A stretch of DNA of 64,000 bases from Paenibacillus sp. PastM-3 (GCF_029893965.1 NZ_JARXXP010000024.1:17876-81875), one strand, 5' to 3'. Numbered from the stretch's first letter, positions 1 to 8,781 are shown. Numbers and translations: made by a program. Notes: a model not told the origin generated them from the sequence alone.

Positions 1-102
1 GTTGGAGGCTGTCTTTACATCATAGCCTTCAAAGGCAAGGCCGCGGCGCAGCATGGAAGTAATCTTTTCATCATCATCAATAATTAAAATATTCGGTCGC
101 AT
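1..102 (-). CDS. Response regulator, OmpR type (N-terminal fragment)
   Basis: Only the first 34 codons lie in the window; the gene runs off the left edge. The product begins MRPNILIIDDDEKITSML, the beta1-loop of a receiver domain: the acidic cluster DDD that binds magnesium follows a hydrophobic strand. This is typical of OmpR/PhoB-family regulators, though the DNA-binding domain is not visible, so the subfamily is inferred. It lies downstream of and in the same direction as htrA, with a strong hairpin between them, so it probably has its own promoter. A sensor kinase may follow outside the window. Confidence 0.75.
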   Translation of the reverse strand, partial: MRPNILIIDDDEKITSMLRRGLAFEGYDVKTASN

Positions 103-178
103 CAGGCAGCCCCCATTGTCCAGTTCGTTTTGTCTCTATTGTAGCATGAATGTACGGTTTCACGTCCAGCAGCAGCAC

Positions 179-204
179 AAACGGAAGGGGTGCCCCTTCC
201 GTTT
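179..204 (-). terminator. Intrinsic terminator after htrA
   Basis: A perfect 12-bp stem (AAACGGAAGGGG with its complement) and a 2-nt loop sits 21 nt past the htrA stop codon. The T-rich tail is short because the last three stem bases are TTT. It separates htrA from the downstream response regulator. Confidence 0.7.
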
Positions 205-224
205 GTCAATACCGTCCGGTGTGA

Positions 225-1865
225 TTACTGCTGCTGGGTTTGGGTGGTATCAAAATCATTTTTGTTGCCGATTGTCACAGGCAGTTCCAGCGTTTTGCCG
301 TCACGGACAACATTCAGTGTAACCTTGTCACCGACCTTCAGGGATTGAATATAAGTGATCAGCTCCTGGCTGGTCGCATACTTCGTGCCGTTCACACCTG
401 TAATGATATCGTACGGACGCAGGTCTGCAGTGTAGGCAGGGGATTTGAATACAATCTCAGCGACTACAGAGCCTTCGGTAATGTCAGTACCCATCTGCTG
501 TGCAACCTGGTCAGTAATCGTCATCAGCGATGCACCGATAAATGGAACCGGCTCCTTAGGGATTTCCTGGTTGGCTTCCAGTTTGTCTACTACCTCTTTA
601 ATGGTATTTACTGCGATCGCAAAACCGATACCCTGGGAATCCGTGCTGACTGCCACGTTCATCCCGATCACTTCACCGTTCAGGTTAAGCAGCGGGCCGC
701 CGGAGTTCCCCGGATTGATCGAAGCATCGGTCTGCAGCAGGTTTTTGTAATTACGGGTGCCGCTGCCGTCTTCTTCGTTAATATCGATACTGCGTCCTTT
801 CGCACTCAATACACCGGCTGTAACCGTATGATCAAAGCCTTGCGGGTTACCGATCGCCACAACCTCGGAACCGACCTTGAGGCTGTCGGAATCACCAAGC
901 GCGACTGTAGGGAAGTCAGCACCTTCAATTTTCAGAACGGCAAGATCCAGGTCTTTGCTGGAACCGAGCAGCTTAGCCTCATATGGCTTGGTTGTTCCGT
1001 CAACCGTAACCTGAATAACGTCTGCACCTTCAACAACGTGCTGGTTGGTCAGAATGTAACCGGAGGATTCATAGATGAAGCCTGTTCCGATTCCATAAGG
1101 AGTGAGCTGCGAATCCGAATTGCTGCCTGACTCCGACTGCGAATTACGGTCTGTTCCGGAGGAGCCCCCGAACTGGTCACCGAAGAAGAACTGCGAGAAC
1201 GGGTCACTCATATTCGGATTGGACGATGAGCTTCTGCTCGAGCTTTTCACCAGTGTTTCAATCTTCACGACAGCGGGACCGACCGCATCAACCACGTTGG
1301 ATACATCCGTTGTGCCGGTAAGCAGCGAGGTTGTCGAGGTGGATGGTGTCACACTCGCGCTGCCGACAGCCGATTTAGCCGTTGTACTTGCCACCGATGC
1401 TGTTGTTTCCTGGCCGCCGGTGAACCAGTTCCCCCGGTCTGCCGCAAACATTGAACCGGACAATACGATCATCCCGGCCAGGAAGGAGAGCAGCACTGCT
1501 TTTACTGGTTTCTTAGGCTTGCTGTTGTACTGCCAGCCGTTTCCGCTATCCGGACCGTTTCCGCTGCCGCCCCGTCCGCCGTTACCGTCAAAGCCGGTGG
1601 TGCGGAGCGAGGTGCTGTAAGGAAGCTGCTTGACCGGCTGCGGAGCAGTAACCTCTACACGCTCAGGTTCACGGCGGTTGTAATGCTCACTGTTATCCTG
1701 ATTGGCGTCCTCATTGTTAATGGATTTAAAAGGTCCGTACGAGTAGTAGTAGGATGATCCGGATTCCGTTGGTTGAGCCTGGCTACGGTTGTCTGCATGA
1801 TCATTATTATTGCTGCTGGCTGGTTCGTTATCACGATTAAAGTTGTTATTATTGTTGTTATCCAT
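225..1865 (-). CDS. htrA: Membrane-anchored HtrA-type serine protease with PDZ domain
   Basis: Degrades or refolds damaged proteins at the outer face of the cytoplasmic membrane. The 546-residue product has an Asn/Ser-rich cytoplasmic N-terminus (about 1-118), one membrane segment (about 121-142), a Ser/Thr-rich linker, a trypsin-like S1C protease domain (about 185-430) and one PDZ domain (about 440-530). The catalytic triad is visible: His276 in TNQHVVEG, Asp307 in KDLDLAV and Ser388 in PGNSGGP. The start is supported by GGGAGG upstream of the ATG. Length is above the 400-450 usual for the family because of the long low-complexity N-terminus. Bacillus homologues respond to CssRS or LiaRS-type envelope stress; the lia operon next door is in keeping with this but no shared operator was found. 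Confidence 0.93.
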   Translation of the reverse strand: MDNNNNNNFNRDNEPASSNNNDHADNRSQAQPTESGSSYYYSYGPFKSINNEDANQDNSEHYNRREPERVEVTAPQPVKQLPYSTSLRTTGFDGNGGRGGSGNGPDSGNGWQYNSKPKKPVKAVLLSFLAGMIVLSGSMFAADRGNWFTGGQETTASVASTTAKSAVGSASVTPSTSTTSLLTGTTDVSNVVDAVGPAVVKIETLVKSSSRSSSSNPNMSDPFSQFFFGDQFGGSSGTDRNSQSESGSNSDSQLTPYGIGTGFIYESSGYILTNQHVVEGADVIQVTVDGTTKPYEAKLLGSSKDLDLAVLKIEGADFPTVALGDSDSLKVGSEVVAIGNPQGFDHTVTAGVLSAKGRSIDINEEDGSGTRNYKNLLQTDASINPGNSGGPLLNLNGEVIGMNVAVSTDSQGIGFAIAVNTIKEVVDKLEANQEIPKEPVPFIGASLMTITDQVAQQMGTDITEGSVVAEIVFKSPAYTADLRPYDIITGVNGTKYATSQELITYIQSLKVGDKVTLNVVRDGKTLELPVTIGNKNDFDTTQTQQQ

Positions 1866-2010
1866 GTTTACGTTCCTCCCGTGCCTTGTCTGTCTGACAA
1901 GGAGTATTGTGTTTTCTTCTTGTTCTTATTTTGTACTTTAAACCTTAACTGCACATTAAAAACAATTTAACCAGAGATAAAAGATGATAGAAATTTACTC
2001 CGCAAAAGCA

Positions 2011-2045
2011 AAAAATCCCGGTGCTTATCTGCACCGGGACTTCAT
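2011..2045 (-). terminator. Terminator of the liaFSR operon
   Basis: A 9-bp stem TCCCGGTGC/GCACCGGGA with a 6-nt loop, followed on the minus strand by a run of T, lies about 40 nt after the liaR stop codon. Confidence 0.85.
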
Positions 2046-2082
2046 TTGGAGTTTAAGATAAATAAAAATATGAAGTTCCCCG

Positions 2083-2736
2083 TTATCCCTGGGCCCAGCC
2101 CTTGCGGTGGGCGTAAATGGCCAGCTGGGTGCGGTCGTCCAGCTCGCATTTCATCAGCAGGTTGCTGACATGCGTCTTAACCGTCTTTATGCTGATATGC
2201 AGCTCCTCGCCGATGTCCTTGTTGGTCTTGCCCTCGGCAATAAGAAGCAGCACCTCCTTTTCACGTTCGGTGAGGCCGGATGAATCTCCCTGAACCGTCC
2301 GCTGGCGGATGCCGCGGGTTAATGCCTGCGACACATCGCCGGTCATGACCGGCATACCGCGGTAGGCCCCCTGCAGGGCGTAAATCAGCTCTTCAGCGGA
2401 GACTGTTTTGAGCACATAGCTGACTGCACCGGCTTCAATCGCATCAACCACCAGATCATCCTCCAGAAAGCTGGTCAGGATGACGATCTTGAGACCGGGG
2501 AACTCGGCCAGCACAGCCCTCGTTGTTTCGGCACCGTTCATCACCGGCATCATCAGATCCATAAGCACCAGATCAGGCAGATTCTCCTGGCCCCAGTCAC
2601 GCAGCATGTTCAGCGCTTCCGACCCGTTTCCCGCTTCGCCGACGACCTCAAACAACGGGTCCAGCATCAGATACGTTTTGAGTCCCATCCGCACCATGTC
2701 ATGATCGTCCACCAGCAGTACTTTTATGACACTCAT
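2083..2736 (-). CDS. liaR: LiaR/VraR-type response regulator
   Basis: NarL/FixJ-family regulator of 217 residues. The receiver domain (about 4-120) has the acidic pocket VDDHD and phospho-acceptor Asp60 in LVLMDLMMP; the C-terminal LuxR-type helix-turn-helix (about 150-210) begins GLTEREKEVLLLIAEGKTN. It is the last gene of liaF-liaS-liaR, two bases after liaS, which identifies it as the output of the cell-envelope stress system that answers to lipid II-active antibiotics in Bacillus and Staphylococcus (LiaR/VraR). It probably autoregulates the operon through the palindrome upstream of liaF. Confidence 0.92.
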   Translation of the reverse strand: MSVIKVLLVDDHDMVRMGLKTYLMLDPLFEVVGEAGNGSEALNMLRDWGQENLPDLVLMDLMMPVMNGAETTRAVLAEFPGLKIVILTSFLEDDLVVDAIEAGAVSYVLKTVSAEELIYALQGAYRGMPVMTGDVSQALTRGIRQRTVQGDSSGLTEREKEVLLLIAEGKTNKDIGEELHISIKTVKTHVSNLLMKCELDDRTQLAIYAHRKGWAQG

Positions 2737-2738
2737 GT

Positions 2739-3776
2739 CTATTCCTCCTGTTCCTGATTGCCTTGAACAAATTTTGGTATATGTACGCGGATCGTCGTTC
2801 CCGCTCCTTTGCGGCTGATGATCTCCACCTGCCCGCCCAGCTTTTCGGCACGCTCACGCATGGTTGTCAGACCATAGGACCCCTGCTTGTGCTGCACATG
2901 CTCAAACCCCTGGCCATCATCGCTGATGCTCAGTACGACCTGCCTCGGGGCTTCACGCAGGGACAGGCTGACTACACGCGCACCGGCATGCTTGACGATA
3001 TTAGCCATTGACTCCTGGATAATCAGGAACAGCTGGTGTTCAATCGCCTCCGACAGCTCACCCTGCAGCTCCAGCTCCTTGACCCCTTTGAGCCCGTTCT
3101 GCCGGCAGTAATCCGGAAACCATTTCTCCAGCGCCTCGAACAGATTCCTGCCTTCAAGCTCTACCGGTCGCAGCTGTGCAATCAGCGCCCGCATCTGCTT
3201 CTGCGCCATTTGCGACATCGTAATCAGCTGATGCATGACCGTTATTCCCTGCTGCTCATTGCGTTCAAGCACTTTAGGCAGCGATGAAGCGGACATATGG
3301 ATCGCGAACAGCTGCTGGCTTACCGTGTCATGCAAATCACGGGCCATCCGCCGGCGTTCCTCCAGTACCGCGCTCTCCGCCGCCTTTTCCTTCTCGATTA
3401 CTTCCTGTTCGCCGAGACGCTGCAGAATCTGCATTTTATTTTCAACCGTATCCATCATAATGTTGAACTCATGGTACACTCTGGCAAAGGACTGGTCATC
3501 ACTCTCCGGCATCCGCACAGAAAGGTTGCCCTTGGCGACCTGCAGCATGTTCAGATCGAGATGGTCGATCCGCCGCTGGATCCGCTGTCCGGCCATATAG
3601 CCGACTACAACGTTAAACAGCACAATTCCGAGGATAAGATACAGCCACATGTGGTAATCCACAACTTCAATGTAGCCCAGGCATGTCCCGGCATAGACGA
3701 GTCCGGCAGCGACGCCTCCGCTGAGGAGAAAATAGAGCAGCAGCAGCCATTTGGTATTGCTGAAGATCGTCCCCAT
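2739..3776 (-). CDS. liaS: LiaS/VraS-type sensor histidine kinase
   Basis: Intramembrane-sensing kinase of 345 residues. Two membrane helices (about 9-30 and 42-62) joined by a very short external loop are followed by a HAMP-like region, a HisKA_3 dimerisation domain with His149 in ARDLHDTVSQQLF, and a HATPase_c domain whose G-box is seen in SISDDGQGFE. This layout, with almost no extracellular sensor, is typical of LiaS and VraS, which detect envelope damage with the help of LiaF. It lies 3 nt after liaF and 2 nt before liaR, so the three are co-transcribed and probably translationally coupled. Confidence 0.92.
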   Translation of the reverse strand: MGTIFSNTKWLLLLYFLLSGGVAAGLVYAGTCLGYIEVVDYHMWLYLILGIVLFNVVVGYMAGQRIQRRIDHLDLNMLQVAKGNLSVRMPESDDQSFARVYHEFNIMMDTVENKMQILQRLGEQEVIEKEKAAESAVLEERRRMARDLHDTVSQQLFAIHMSASSLPKVLERNEQQGITVMHQLITMSQMAQKQMRALIAQLRPVELEGRNLFEALEKWFPDYCRQNGLKGVKELELQGELSEAIEHQLFLIIQESMANIVKHAGARVVSLSLREAPRQVVLSISDDGQGFEHVQHKQGSYGLTTMRERAEKLGGQVEIISRKGAGTTIRVHIPKFVQGNQEQEE

Positions 3777-3779
3777 CCT

Positions 3780-4871
3780 TTAGCCCACCGTTTTAACCTT
3801 GATATCGCCGATGAAGGCGCTCACGTTAATCCGGACTTTTTTGCCGGCTTCCTTGTAATAAGGGGTCTTGCACTGCACACTGCTCATAAATCCGCTGCGC
3901 GTCTGCTCCAGCACCTGCATATCGCCGATAAAGGAACTGCTGTTGACCGAAACACCCAGATCCATATCATCCGGAATATAGACTTTAATGTCGCCGACAA
4001 AAGCGGATATGTTGATCTTGGTCTCGCCGTAAGGAATCTGCGCATTGGTCAGATCAAGCACGGTGTCTCCGATGAACTGTGAAATGTTGGTGTGCTTCAG
4101 CTGAAAATGCTCCTTGCCCATATGCACGTCCCCGATAAAGGCCGAACGGTTGGTCGTTTCCTTATGATTATGGCTATCATGGAACTCCTCATGCCACTCC
4201 CCGTGTCTGCGGGCATGGCGTTCCTGGCGCTCCTGGCGTCTGCGTTCATGGCGGTCCCGGTTCTCCTTCCACCGCGCTTCGGATGCCGATTGAAAATATC
4301 CCTTCGGGTCCTGCTCCTGCTCACGGGCATCCTCTTCATCCTTGGAGAGGTAGTCGTCCCAGTTGCGTTCGCCCGCAGGCTTGCCGAATTTCTGCTCGAA
4401 CTGTTCATCCAGTGTGGATTCCAGCGGCTTCGGGGGCGTTACAGGCTCATGAGCACCCGGTCCGGGCGGATAAAAGTCAGGAGGTGACGATGGTGCCGGA
4501 GGAACCGGCGGAATATTGCGGCTGCGCGGTCTGAAGATCACATACAAGCCTCCGCCGATCAGCATTACCGGAAAGAGCAGCTTGAAAAAGTCGCCTGGCG
4601 ATACATCAAACCAGTACAGATTCCGTCCCAGAAAATATACCCCGAGCGCGAGGAAGAAAAATCCCCAGAAGGCCGACGAACCCTTTGAACCATTATCATG
4701 GGTGGACAAAAAATTCTGCAGCCCCATCCAGATCAGGATAAGCGGCCAATAATCCGAAAAAAGTGAACCTATACTGAAATCGGTATATCCCATCTGCCTC
4801 AGCAGGAACATCCCGCCGAGTCCAATCAGGATCAGTCCGCCGAGAACCTGGCTGGTGAACCTTCGTTTCAT
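3780..4871 (-). CDS. liaF: LiaF-like membrane inhibitor of LiaS
   Basis: First gene of the lia operon, 363 residues. Four hydrophobic N-terminal segments (about 8-115) are followed by a Pro-rich stretch, a strongly charged Arg/Glu/His linker (about 150-240) and a C-terminal beta-rich domain. That domain carries five repeats of the motif (S)xFIGD or AFVGD, the signature of LiaF/YvqF C-terminal domains. In Bacillus subtilis LiaF holds LiaS in the off state. The start is chosen for AAAGGGG upstream of ATG. The linker is longer than in B. subtilis LiaF (about 240 residues in total), which makes this a long variant. Confidence 0.88.
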   Translation of the reverse strand: MKRRFTSQVLGGLILIGLGGMFLLRQMGYTDFSIGSLFSDYWPLILIWMGLQNFLSTHDNGSKGSSAFWGFFFLALGVYFLGRNLYWFDVSPGDFFKLLFPVMLIGGGLYVIFRPRSRNIPPVPPAPSSPPDFYPPGPGAHEPVTPPKPLESTLDEQFEQKFGKPAGERNWDDYLSKDEEDAREQEQDPKGYFQSASEARWKENRDRHERRRQERQERHARRHGEWHEEFHDSHNHKETTNRSAFIGDVHMGKEHFQLKHTNISQFIGDTVLDLTNAQIPYGETKINISAFVGDIKVYIPDDMDLGVSVNSSSFIGDMQVLEQTRSGFMSSVQCKTPYYKEAGKKVRINVSAFIGDIKVKTVG

Positions 4872-4919
4872 GCTTCATTTCCCCTTTATGATGTCGTTTT
4901 TGCCTTCATGCATACCTTA

Positions 4920-4932
4920 TAGACTTAGTCTA
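4920..4932. promoter_or_regulatory. Candidate LiaR box upstream of liaF
   Basis: A perfect 13-base palindrome TAGACTTAGTCTA lies about 49 nt upstream of the liaF start, next to a TATAAG that could be the -10 element of the leftward promoter. It contains ACT and AGT half-sites separated by one base, the arrangement reported for VraR/LiaR targets. Binding by LiaR is inferred. Confidence 0.55.
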
Positions 4933-5054
4933 CAGCATTCGGAGGCCAGAGGACAGCGGCGTAAGAAGGAAAGCGGACTCAGTCCCGGGACCGAGCCGCC
5001 TGGAATTATAAGGGATATTTGTCCATTCGGCGGCAGGTGCCTTTAAAAACGAAA

Positions 5055-5099
5055 AAGGATTGTCCCGGCGCCCATCCTCTGAGCGTACCGGAACAATCC
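5055..5099 (-). terminator. Terminator after the 44-codon ORF
   Basis: Inverted repeat GGATTGTCCCGG/CCGGAACAATCC followed on the minus strand by TTTTTCGTTTTT. It lies about 40 nt after the stop codon of the small gene at 5138-5272. Confidence 0.75.
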
Positions 5100-5137
5100 A
5101 GCTTTAGCATATCGGTTTTGGCCAGGCATTCACAGCA

Positions 5138-5272
5138 TTACTGCTGCGGTTTTTGCACCGGCTTAACAAATGTACCCTGCTTTGTTGCGCCGTCATTTTC
5201 AACAGCAAACTCGGCATTGTATTTTTCATTCGGTGTTTTGTAGTTTTCCTGTACTTTTGGTTTTTTAGCCAC
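5138..5272 (-). CDS. Small hydrophilic protein of 44 residues, unknown function
   Basis: A GTG-initiated frame reading AKKPKVQENYKTPNEKYN at its start and ending TKQGTFVKPVQKPQQ. It is supported by a strong Shine-Dalgarno (AGGGGGGTG, 7 nt before GTG) and by its own intrinsic terminator. The product is lysine- and glutamine-rich with no membrane segment. The core YNAEFAVENDGATKQG is faintly like the repeat of gamma-type small acid-soluble spore proteins, but the match is too short to assign a function. It stands alone between the lia operon and the 3D-domain gene. Confidence 0.65.
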   Translation of the reverse strand: MAKKPKVQENYKTPNEKYNAEFAVENDGATKQGTFVKPVQKPQQ

Positions 5273-5407
5273 TGGAATTCACCCCCCTGAGTGTTTTCGT
5301 TAAGGGCACTCAATGTACCCCAGTCGATATTATGGCGGGCCAGGGGCTGTCTTATGCATGTGCAAGTGAAAAACATCTCAAACCTTCATGCAGGCTGTGG
5401 TTCCGCG

Positions 5408-6292
5408 TCAAATGCTTTCCTCCAGCAGGTCCTGGGGAATCGTTTTGTAGGTCTGAATCGCCTTGCCAAGATCCTTGAGCATGCTCTCAGTGCATTTACC
5501 GTTACCGCGTTTAATCAGCTGGACAACAACCGTCTTTTTGCCCCATTCCTTGTACACCTGCTTGGTGGTGGCGAAATACAGGTCAATCTTGCGTCCCTTG
5601 ATTGCAGACCCGGTATCCGCAACGATTGCATACCCGTAACCCGGGATATAGAGAATGCTTCCCAGCGGCAGAACCTTTGGGTCGGCGGCAATCGTAGATA
5701 CTGCATTTTTGTCCCTGCGTACTTTGACGCCAGAATAGGTGATGCCGTATTGCGGATGCTTGGATGTCTTGCCTGTGGACTCATAGCCTGCAGTATAGCC
5801 GGTTGCCGTAACCTTCATTGAAGTGATAATCTGCTCCGGCGCCGGTGCAGCAACGGGAACTGAAGCAGGCTGCTTGACAGCCGTATCCGGCTTTTTGGCG
5901 GCGGGTGCAGCTGTTGCCTGCGGTGCCTCTGTTGCCTGCGGTGCCTCTGTTGCCTGCGGTGCCCCTGTTGCTGCCGGCTTCACCCGGGAAGTCCCCCCGA
6001 GCTGAGAGGCTCCTGTAAAGTAAGCCTCCTGCGAGTATACGGTGGCCCGCCCGGTTGTCTGCACCTCCTGCTCCGCGTTTCCGCTAATGCTTGTAAAGAA
6101 GGATGAACCCTGTCTATTTTGAAAATCATCTGCCTTTATTGTGCCGCTGTTCAACTGGCCAGCAATGTCCGCTGTTCCTCTGGCCAGGGCGTACCCGGTA
6201 CCCTTGTCCGGATAAGCTCCTGCAGCAGTAAGAATAAGCACTACCGTAACCATTAGACACCAAAGCCTCTGGCATAAGCCCATTTTGTTCAT
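5408..6292 (-). CDS. Secreted 3D-domain protein, probable cell-wall hydrolase
   Basis: Exported protein of 294 residues. An N-terminal signal segment (about 10-26) is followed by a low-complexity stalk with three tandem APQATE units (about 111-130), and a C-terminal 3D domain (about 160-262). The three aspartates that name the domain are Asp204, Asp226 and Asp237, in contexts AADPKVLPLGS, VADTGSAIKG and KIDLYF. The fold is that of MltA/RpfB/YabE-type lytic transglycosylases, so peptidoglycan cleavage is likely. Unlike YabE or YocH there are no LysM or G5 modules. The last 30 residues are an unusual extension. Confidence 0.85.
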   Translation of the reverse strand: MNKMGLCQRLWCLMVTVVLILTAAGAYPDKGTGYALARGTADIAGQLNSGTIKADDFQNRQGSSFFTSISGNAEQEVQTTGRATVYSQEAYFTGASQLGGTSRVKPAATGAPQATEAPQATEAPQATAAPAAKKPDTAVKQPASVPVAAPAPEQIITSMKVTATGYTAGYESTGKTSKHPQYGITYSGVKVRRDKNAVSTIAADPKVLPLGSILYIPGYGYAIVADTGSAIKGRKIDLYFATTKQVYKEWGKKTVVVQLIKRGNGKCTESMLKDLGKAIQTYKTIPQDLLEESI

Positions 6293-6413
6293 TTGATAAA
6301 CCTCCCCCTATTAGCGAAGGTTTCCCGTTTCACAAAATTTTATACATGAAGCGCTGATAGGCGGCTTCACGAGGCATATGACAGAGACTATGATAGCAGG
6401 CTTATCGGCTAAA

Positions 6414-8351
6414 TCAGATTACGCGGCCGGAAATTTCCTTACCCAGTGTTTCAATTACTTCTTCAAGCGGCTTGGCGCCGATATCGCCTTCCCCGCGTTT
6501 GCGGATGGACACGGTGCCCGCATTCATCTCGTTCTCGCCGACTACGAACATATATGGAAGCTTCTCGAGCTGGGCTTCACGGATCTTGTACCCGAGCTTC
6601 TCATTGCGCAGGTCCACTTCAGCACGGATACCGTTTCTCTGCAGCTTCGCTTCAACATCCTTGGCATATTCATCAAAGGCCGAGGATACCGGAATAATCT
6701 TGACCTGCTGCGGCGACAGCCACAGCGGAAGTGAACCGGCAAAGTTCTCCAGCAGGAAGGCTACGAAACGTTCCATTGTGCCGAGAATACCACGGTGAAG
6801 CACAACCGGACGATGTTTGTTACCGTCATCCCCGACGTACTCCAGCTCGAAGCGCTCAGGCAGCAGGAAGTCGATCTGTACAGTGGACAGGGTTTCTTCC
6901 TTGCCGAGCGCGGTGCGGATCTGCACATCAAGCTTAGGTCCGTAGAAGGCCGCTTCGCCTTCTGCTTCAAAGAACGGCAGACCGGCTTCTTCCGCTACCT
7001 CGCGCAGCATACGCTGTGCAGTCTCCCACATTTCATCATTCTGGAAGTACTTTTCAGTATCCTGCGGATCACGGTAGGACAGACGGAAACGGTAATCGTG
7101 AATACCGAAATCGCTGTATACCTGCTTGATCAGCTCAAGTACGCGTTTGAATTCGCTCTTGATCTGGTCCAGGCGGCAGAAGATATGGGAATCATTCAGC
7201 GTCATGGAGCGAACGCGGTGCAGACCGGTCAGCGCGCCGGACATTTCATAGCGGTGCATAGTGCCCAGCTCGGCAATGCGGATCGGCAGGTCGCGGTAGC
7301 TGTGCATCGAGCTCTTATAGATCATCATGTGATGCGGGCAGTTCATCGGACGAAGCACGAACTCCTCGGTATCAATAACCATCTTAGGGAACATGTCTTC
7401 CTGGTAGTGCTCCCAGTGTCCGGAAGTTTTGTACAGCTCTACGTTACCAAGCACCGGAGTGTATACGTGCTGGTAGCCGAGGCTGGCTTCCAGATCGACG
7501 ATATAACGCTCCAGAATGCTGCGCAGCTTGGCGCCTTTAGGCAGCCAGATCGGCAGACCCTGTCCGACCAGCTGGTTGAAGGTGAAGATTTCCAGCTCTT
7601 TACCCAGCTTGCGGTGGTCACGTTTCTTGGCTTCCTCCAGCAGCCGCAGATGCTCATCGAGCTGGGCTTTTTTGATCCAGGCTGTACCGTATACGCGCTG
7701 CAGCATTTTGTTCTTGCTGTCTCCGCGCCAGTAAGCGCCGGCTACATTCATCAGCTTGAATACTTTGATCTTGGAAGTGGACGGCACATGCGGTCCGCGG
7801 CACAGGTCAAAGAATTCACCCTGCTCATAGATCGAAATCACGCTGTCTTCCGGCAGCGCCTCAATCAGCTCCAGCTTGTACGGATCGCCAAGCTCACCGA
7901 AAAGATCCAGTGCTTCCTTGCGGCTGACTTCTTTGCGTACAATCGGCAGATTTTCGTTAACGATACGTTCCATTTCCTTCTCGATCTTGAGCAGATCTTC
8001 CGGATTGAGCGGATGCTCCAGGTCCATATCATAGTAGAAGCCGTCTTCAATAACCGGACCGACTCCGAGCTTGACTTCCTTCGCACCGAACAAACGTCTG
8101 GTTGCCTGGGCCATCAGGTGGGCGGTACTATGACGCATAACCTCCAGACCCTCCGGTGAATCCAGCGTAACGATCTCAATGAGTGCGCCTTCTTCAAGCG
8201 GTGTCGACAGGTCGACAATAATCCCGTTCAGCTTGCCGGCGGCTGCATTCTTGCGCAGGCCGCTGCTGATCGAAGCAGCTACATCGTCGATAGTGCTGCC
8301 GTTCTCATATTCCCGGACTGATCCGTCCGGAAGCTTAATACTTACTGACAT
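6414..8351 (-). CDS. thrS: Threonyl-tRNA synthetase
   Basis: Charges tRNA-Thr with threonine. The 645-residue product has an N-terminal TGS domain (MSVSIKLPDGSVREY), an editing domain (HSTAHLMAQATRRLFG contains the HxxxH site), a class II catalytic core with motif 2 around RPMNCPHHMMIY (the Cys is a zinc ligand) and motif 3 GTMERFVAFLLE, and an anticodon-binding domain. The start at 8351 is chosen for AGGAGG just upstream and agreement with family length; a longer in-frame extension is only translation of the leader RNA. Expression is governed by the T-box leader at 8425-8690. Confidence 0.97.
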   Translation of the reverse strand: MSVSIKLPDGSVREYENGSTIDDVAASISSGLRKNAAAGKLNGIIVDLSTPLEEGALIEIVTLDSPEGLEVMRHSTAHLMAQATRRLFGAKEVKLGVGPVIEDGFYYDMDLEHPLNPEDLLKIEKEMERIVNENLPIVRKEVSRKEALDLFGELGDPYKLELIEALPEDSVISIYEQGEFFDLCRGPHVPSTSKIKVFKLMNVAGAYWRGDSKNKMLQRVYGTAWIKKAQLDEHLRLLEEAKKRDHRKLGKELEIFTFNQLVGQGLPIWLPKGAKLRSILERYIVDLEASLGYQHVYTPVLGNVELYKTSGHWEHYQEDMFPKMVIDTEEFVLRPMNCPHHMMIYKSSMHSYRDLPIRIAELGTMHRYEMSGALTGLHRVRSMTLNDSHIFCRLDQIKSEFKRVLELIKQVYSDFGIHDYRFRLSYRDPQDTEKYFQNDEMWETAQRMLREVAEEAGLPFFEAEGEAAFYGPKLDVQIRTALGKEETLSTVQIDFLLPERFELEYVGDDGNKHRPVVLHRGILGTMERFVAFLLENFAGSLPLWLSPQQVKIIPVSSAFDEYAKDVEAKLQRNGIRAEVDLRNEKLGYKIREAQLEKLPYMFVVGENEMNAGTVSIRKRGEGDIGAKPLEEVIETLGKEISGRVI

Positions 8352-8424
8352 TATTGTTCCTCCTAGTGGTTGGTAGCTGGCCCTCTTTCGGGCATTAAGT
8401 GGCGGTACGGAAAATCCACGCAAA

Positions 8425-8690
8425 CAAAAAACACCCGTCCCGCAAAGGGACGAGTGATTGCACCCGTGGTTCCACCCAAATTCGATTCTATACAAGAATC
8501 CTTCATCAGCATGGGAATAACGGCCATGAACCGGCGGTTCTTACTATCCCGTAACAATGAGTGCAGAAGCCTCCGGGAGTTCATAACCGCAGCTACAAAG
8601 GGGTAGATCGGAAGCCGGATACCGGAGGAAATTGCAGCCTGGGTTCCCTCTCTCTGAAGCGGTCCTGATAACGATCCATGTCTTTGTCGA
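8425..8690 (-). promoter_or_regulatory. Threonine T-box riboswitch of thrS
   Basis: Leader RNA that senses uncharged tRNA-Thr. Visible parts on the minus strand, in order: stem I base ACAAAG/CTTTGT (8682-8687 with 8596-8601), a specifier loop whose 3' side holds ACC at 8603-8605, the AG-rich bulge AGAGAG, the distal GGCTGCAA loop, the T-box core TGGGTGGAACCACGGG (about 8460-8477), and a terminator CACTCGTCCC/GGGACGGGTG plus TTTTTT (8425-8455). ACC is a threonine codon, matching the gene. Confidence 0.93.
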
Positions 8691-8715
8691 CGCTGTTAAC
8701 GTGAATTATGCAGTA

Positions 8716-8744
8716 ATTATAAAGCTGTCCGCTGCTTCAGTCAA
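8716..8744 (-). promoter_or_regulatory. Sigma-A promoter of thrS
   Basis: On the minus strand TTGACT (8739-8744) and TATAAT (8716-8721) are separated by exactly 17 nt. The transcript would begin about 20 nt before stem I of the T-box. Confidence 0.85.
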
Positions 8745-8781
8745 GCATACAAGCGTACAAGGCAGGATTTCCTGTTTACAT

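Noticed and set aside
6795..8159. Plus-strand frame (454 codons) opposite thrS
   Set aside because: Antisense shadow; all conserved synthetase motifs are on the minus strand.
8352..8495. 48-residue N-terminal extension of threonyl-tRNA synthetase
   Set aside because: It is translation of the T-box RNA; AGGAGG and family alignment place the start at 8351.
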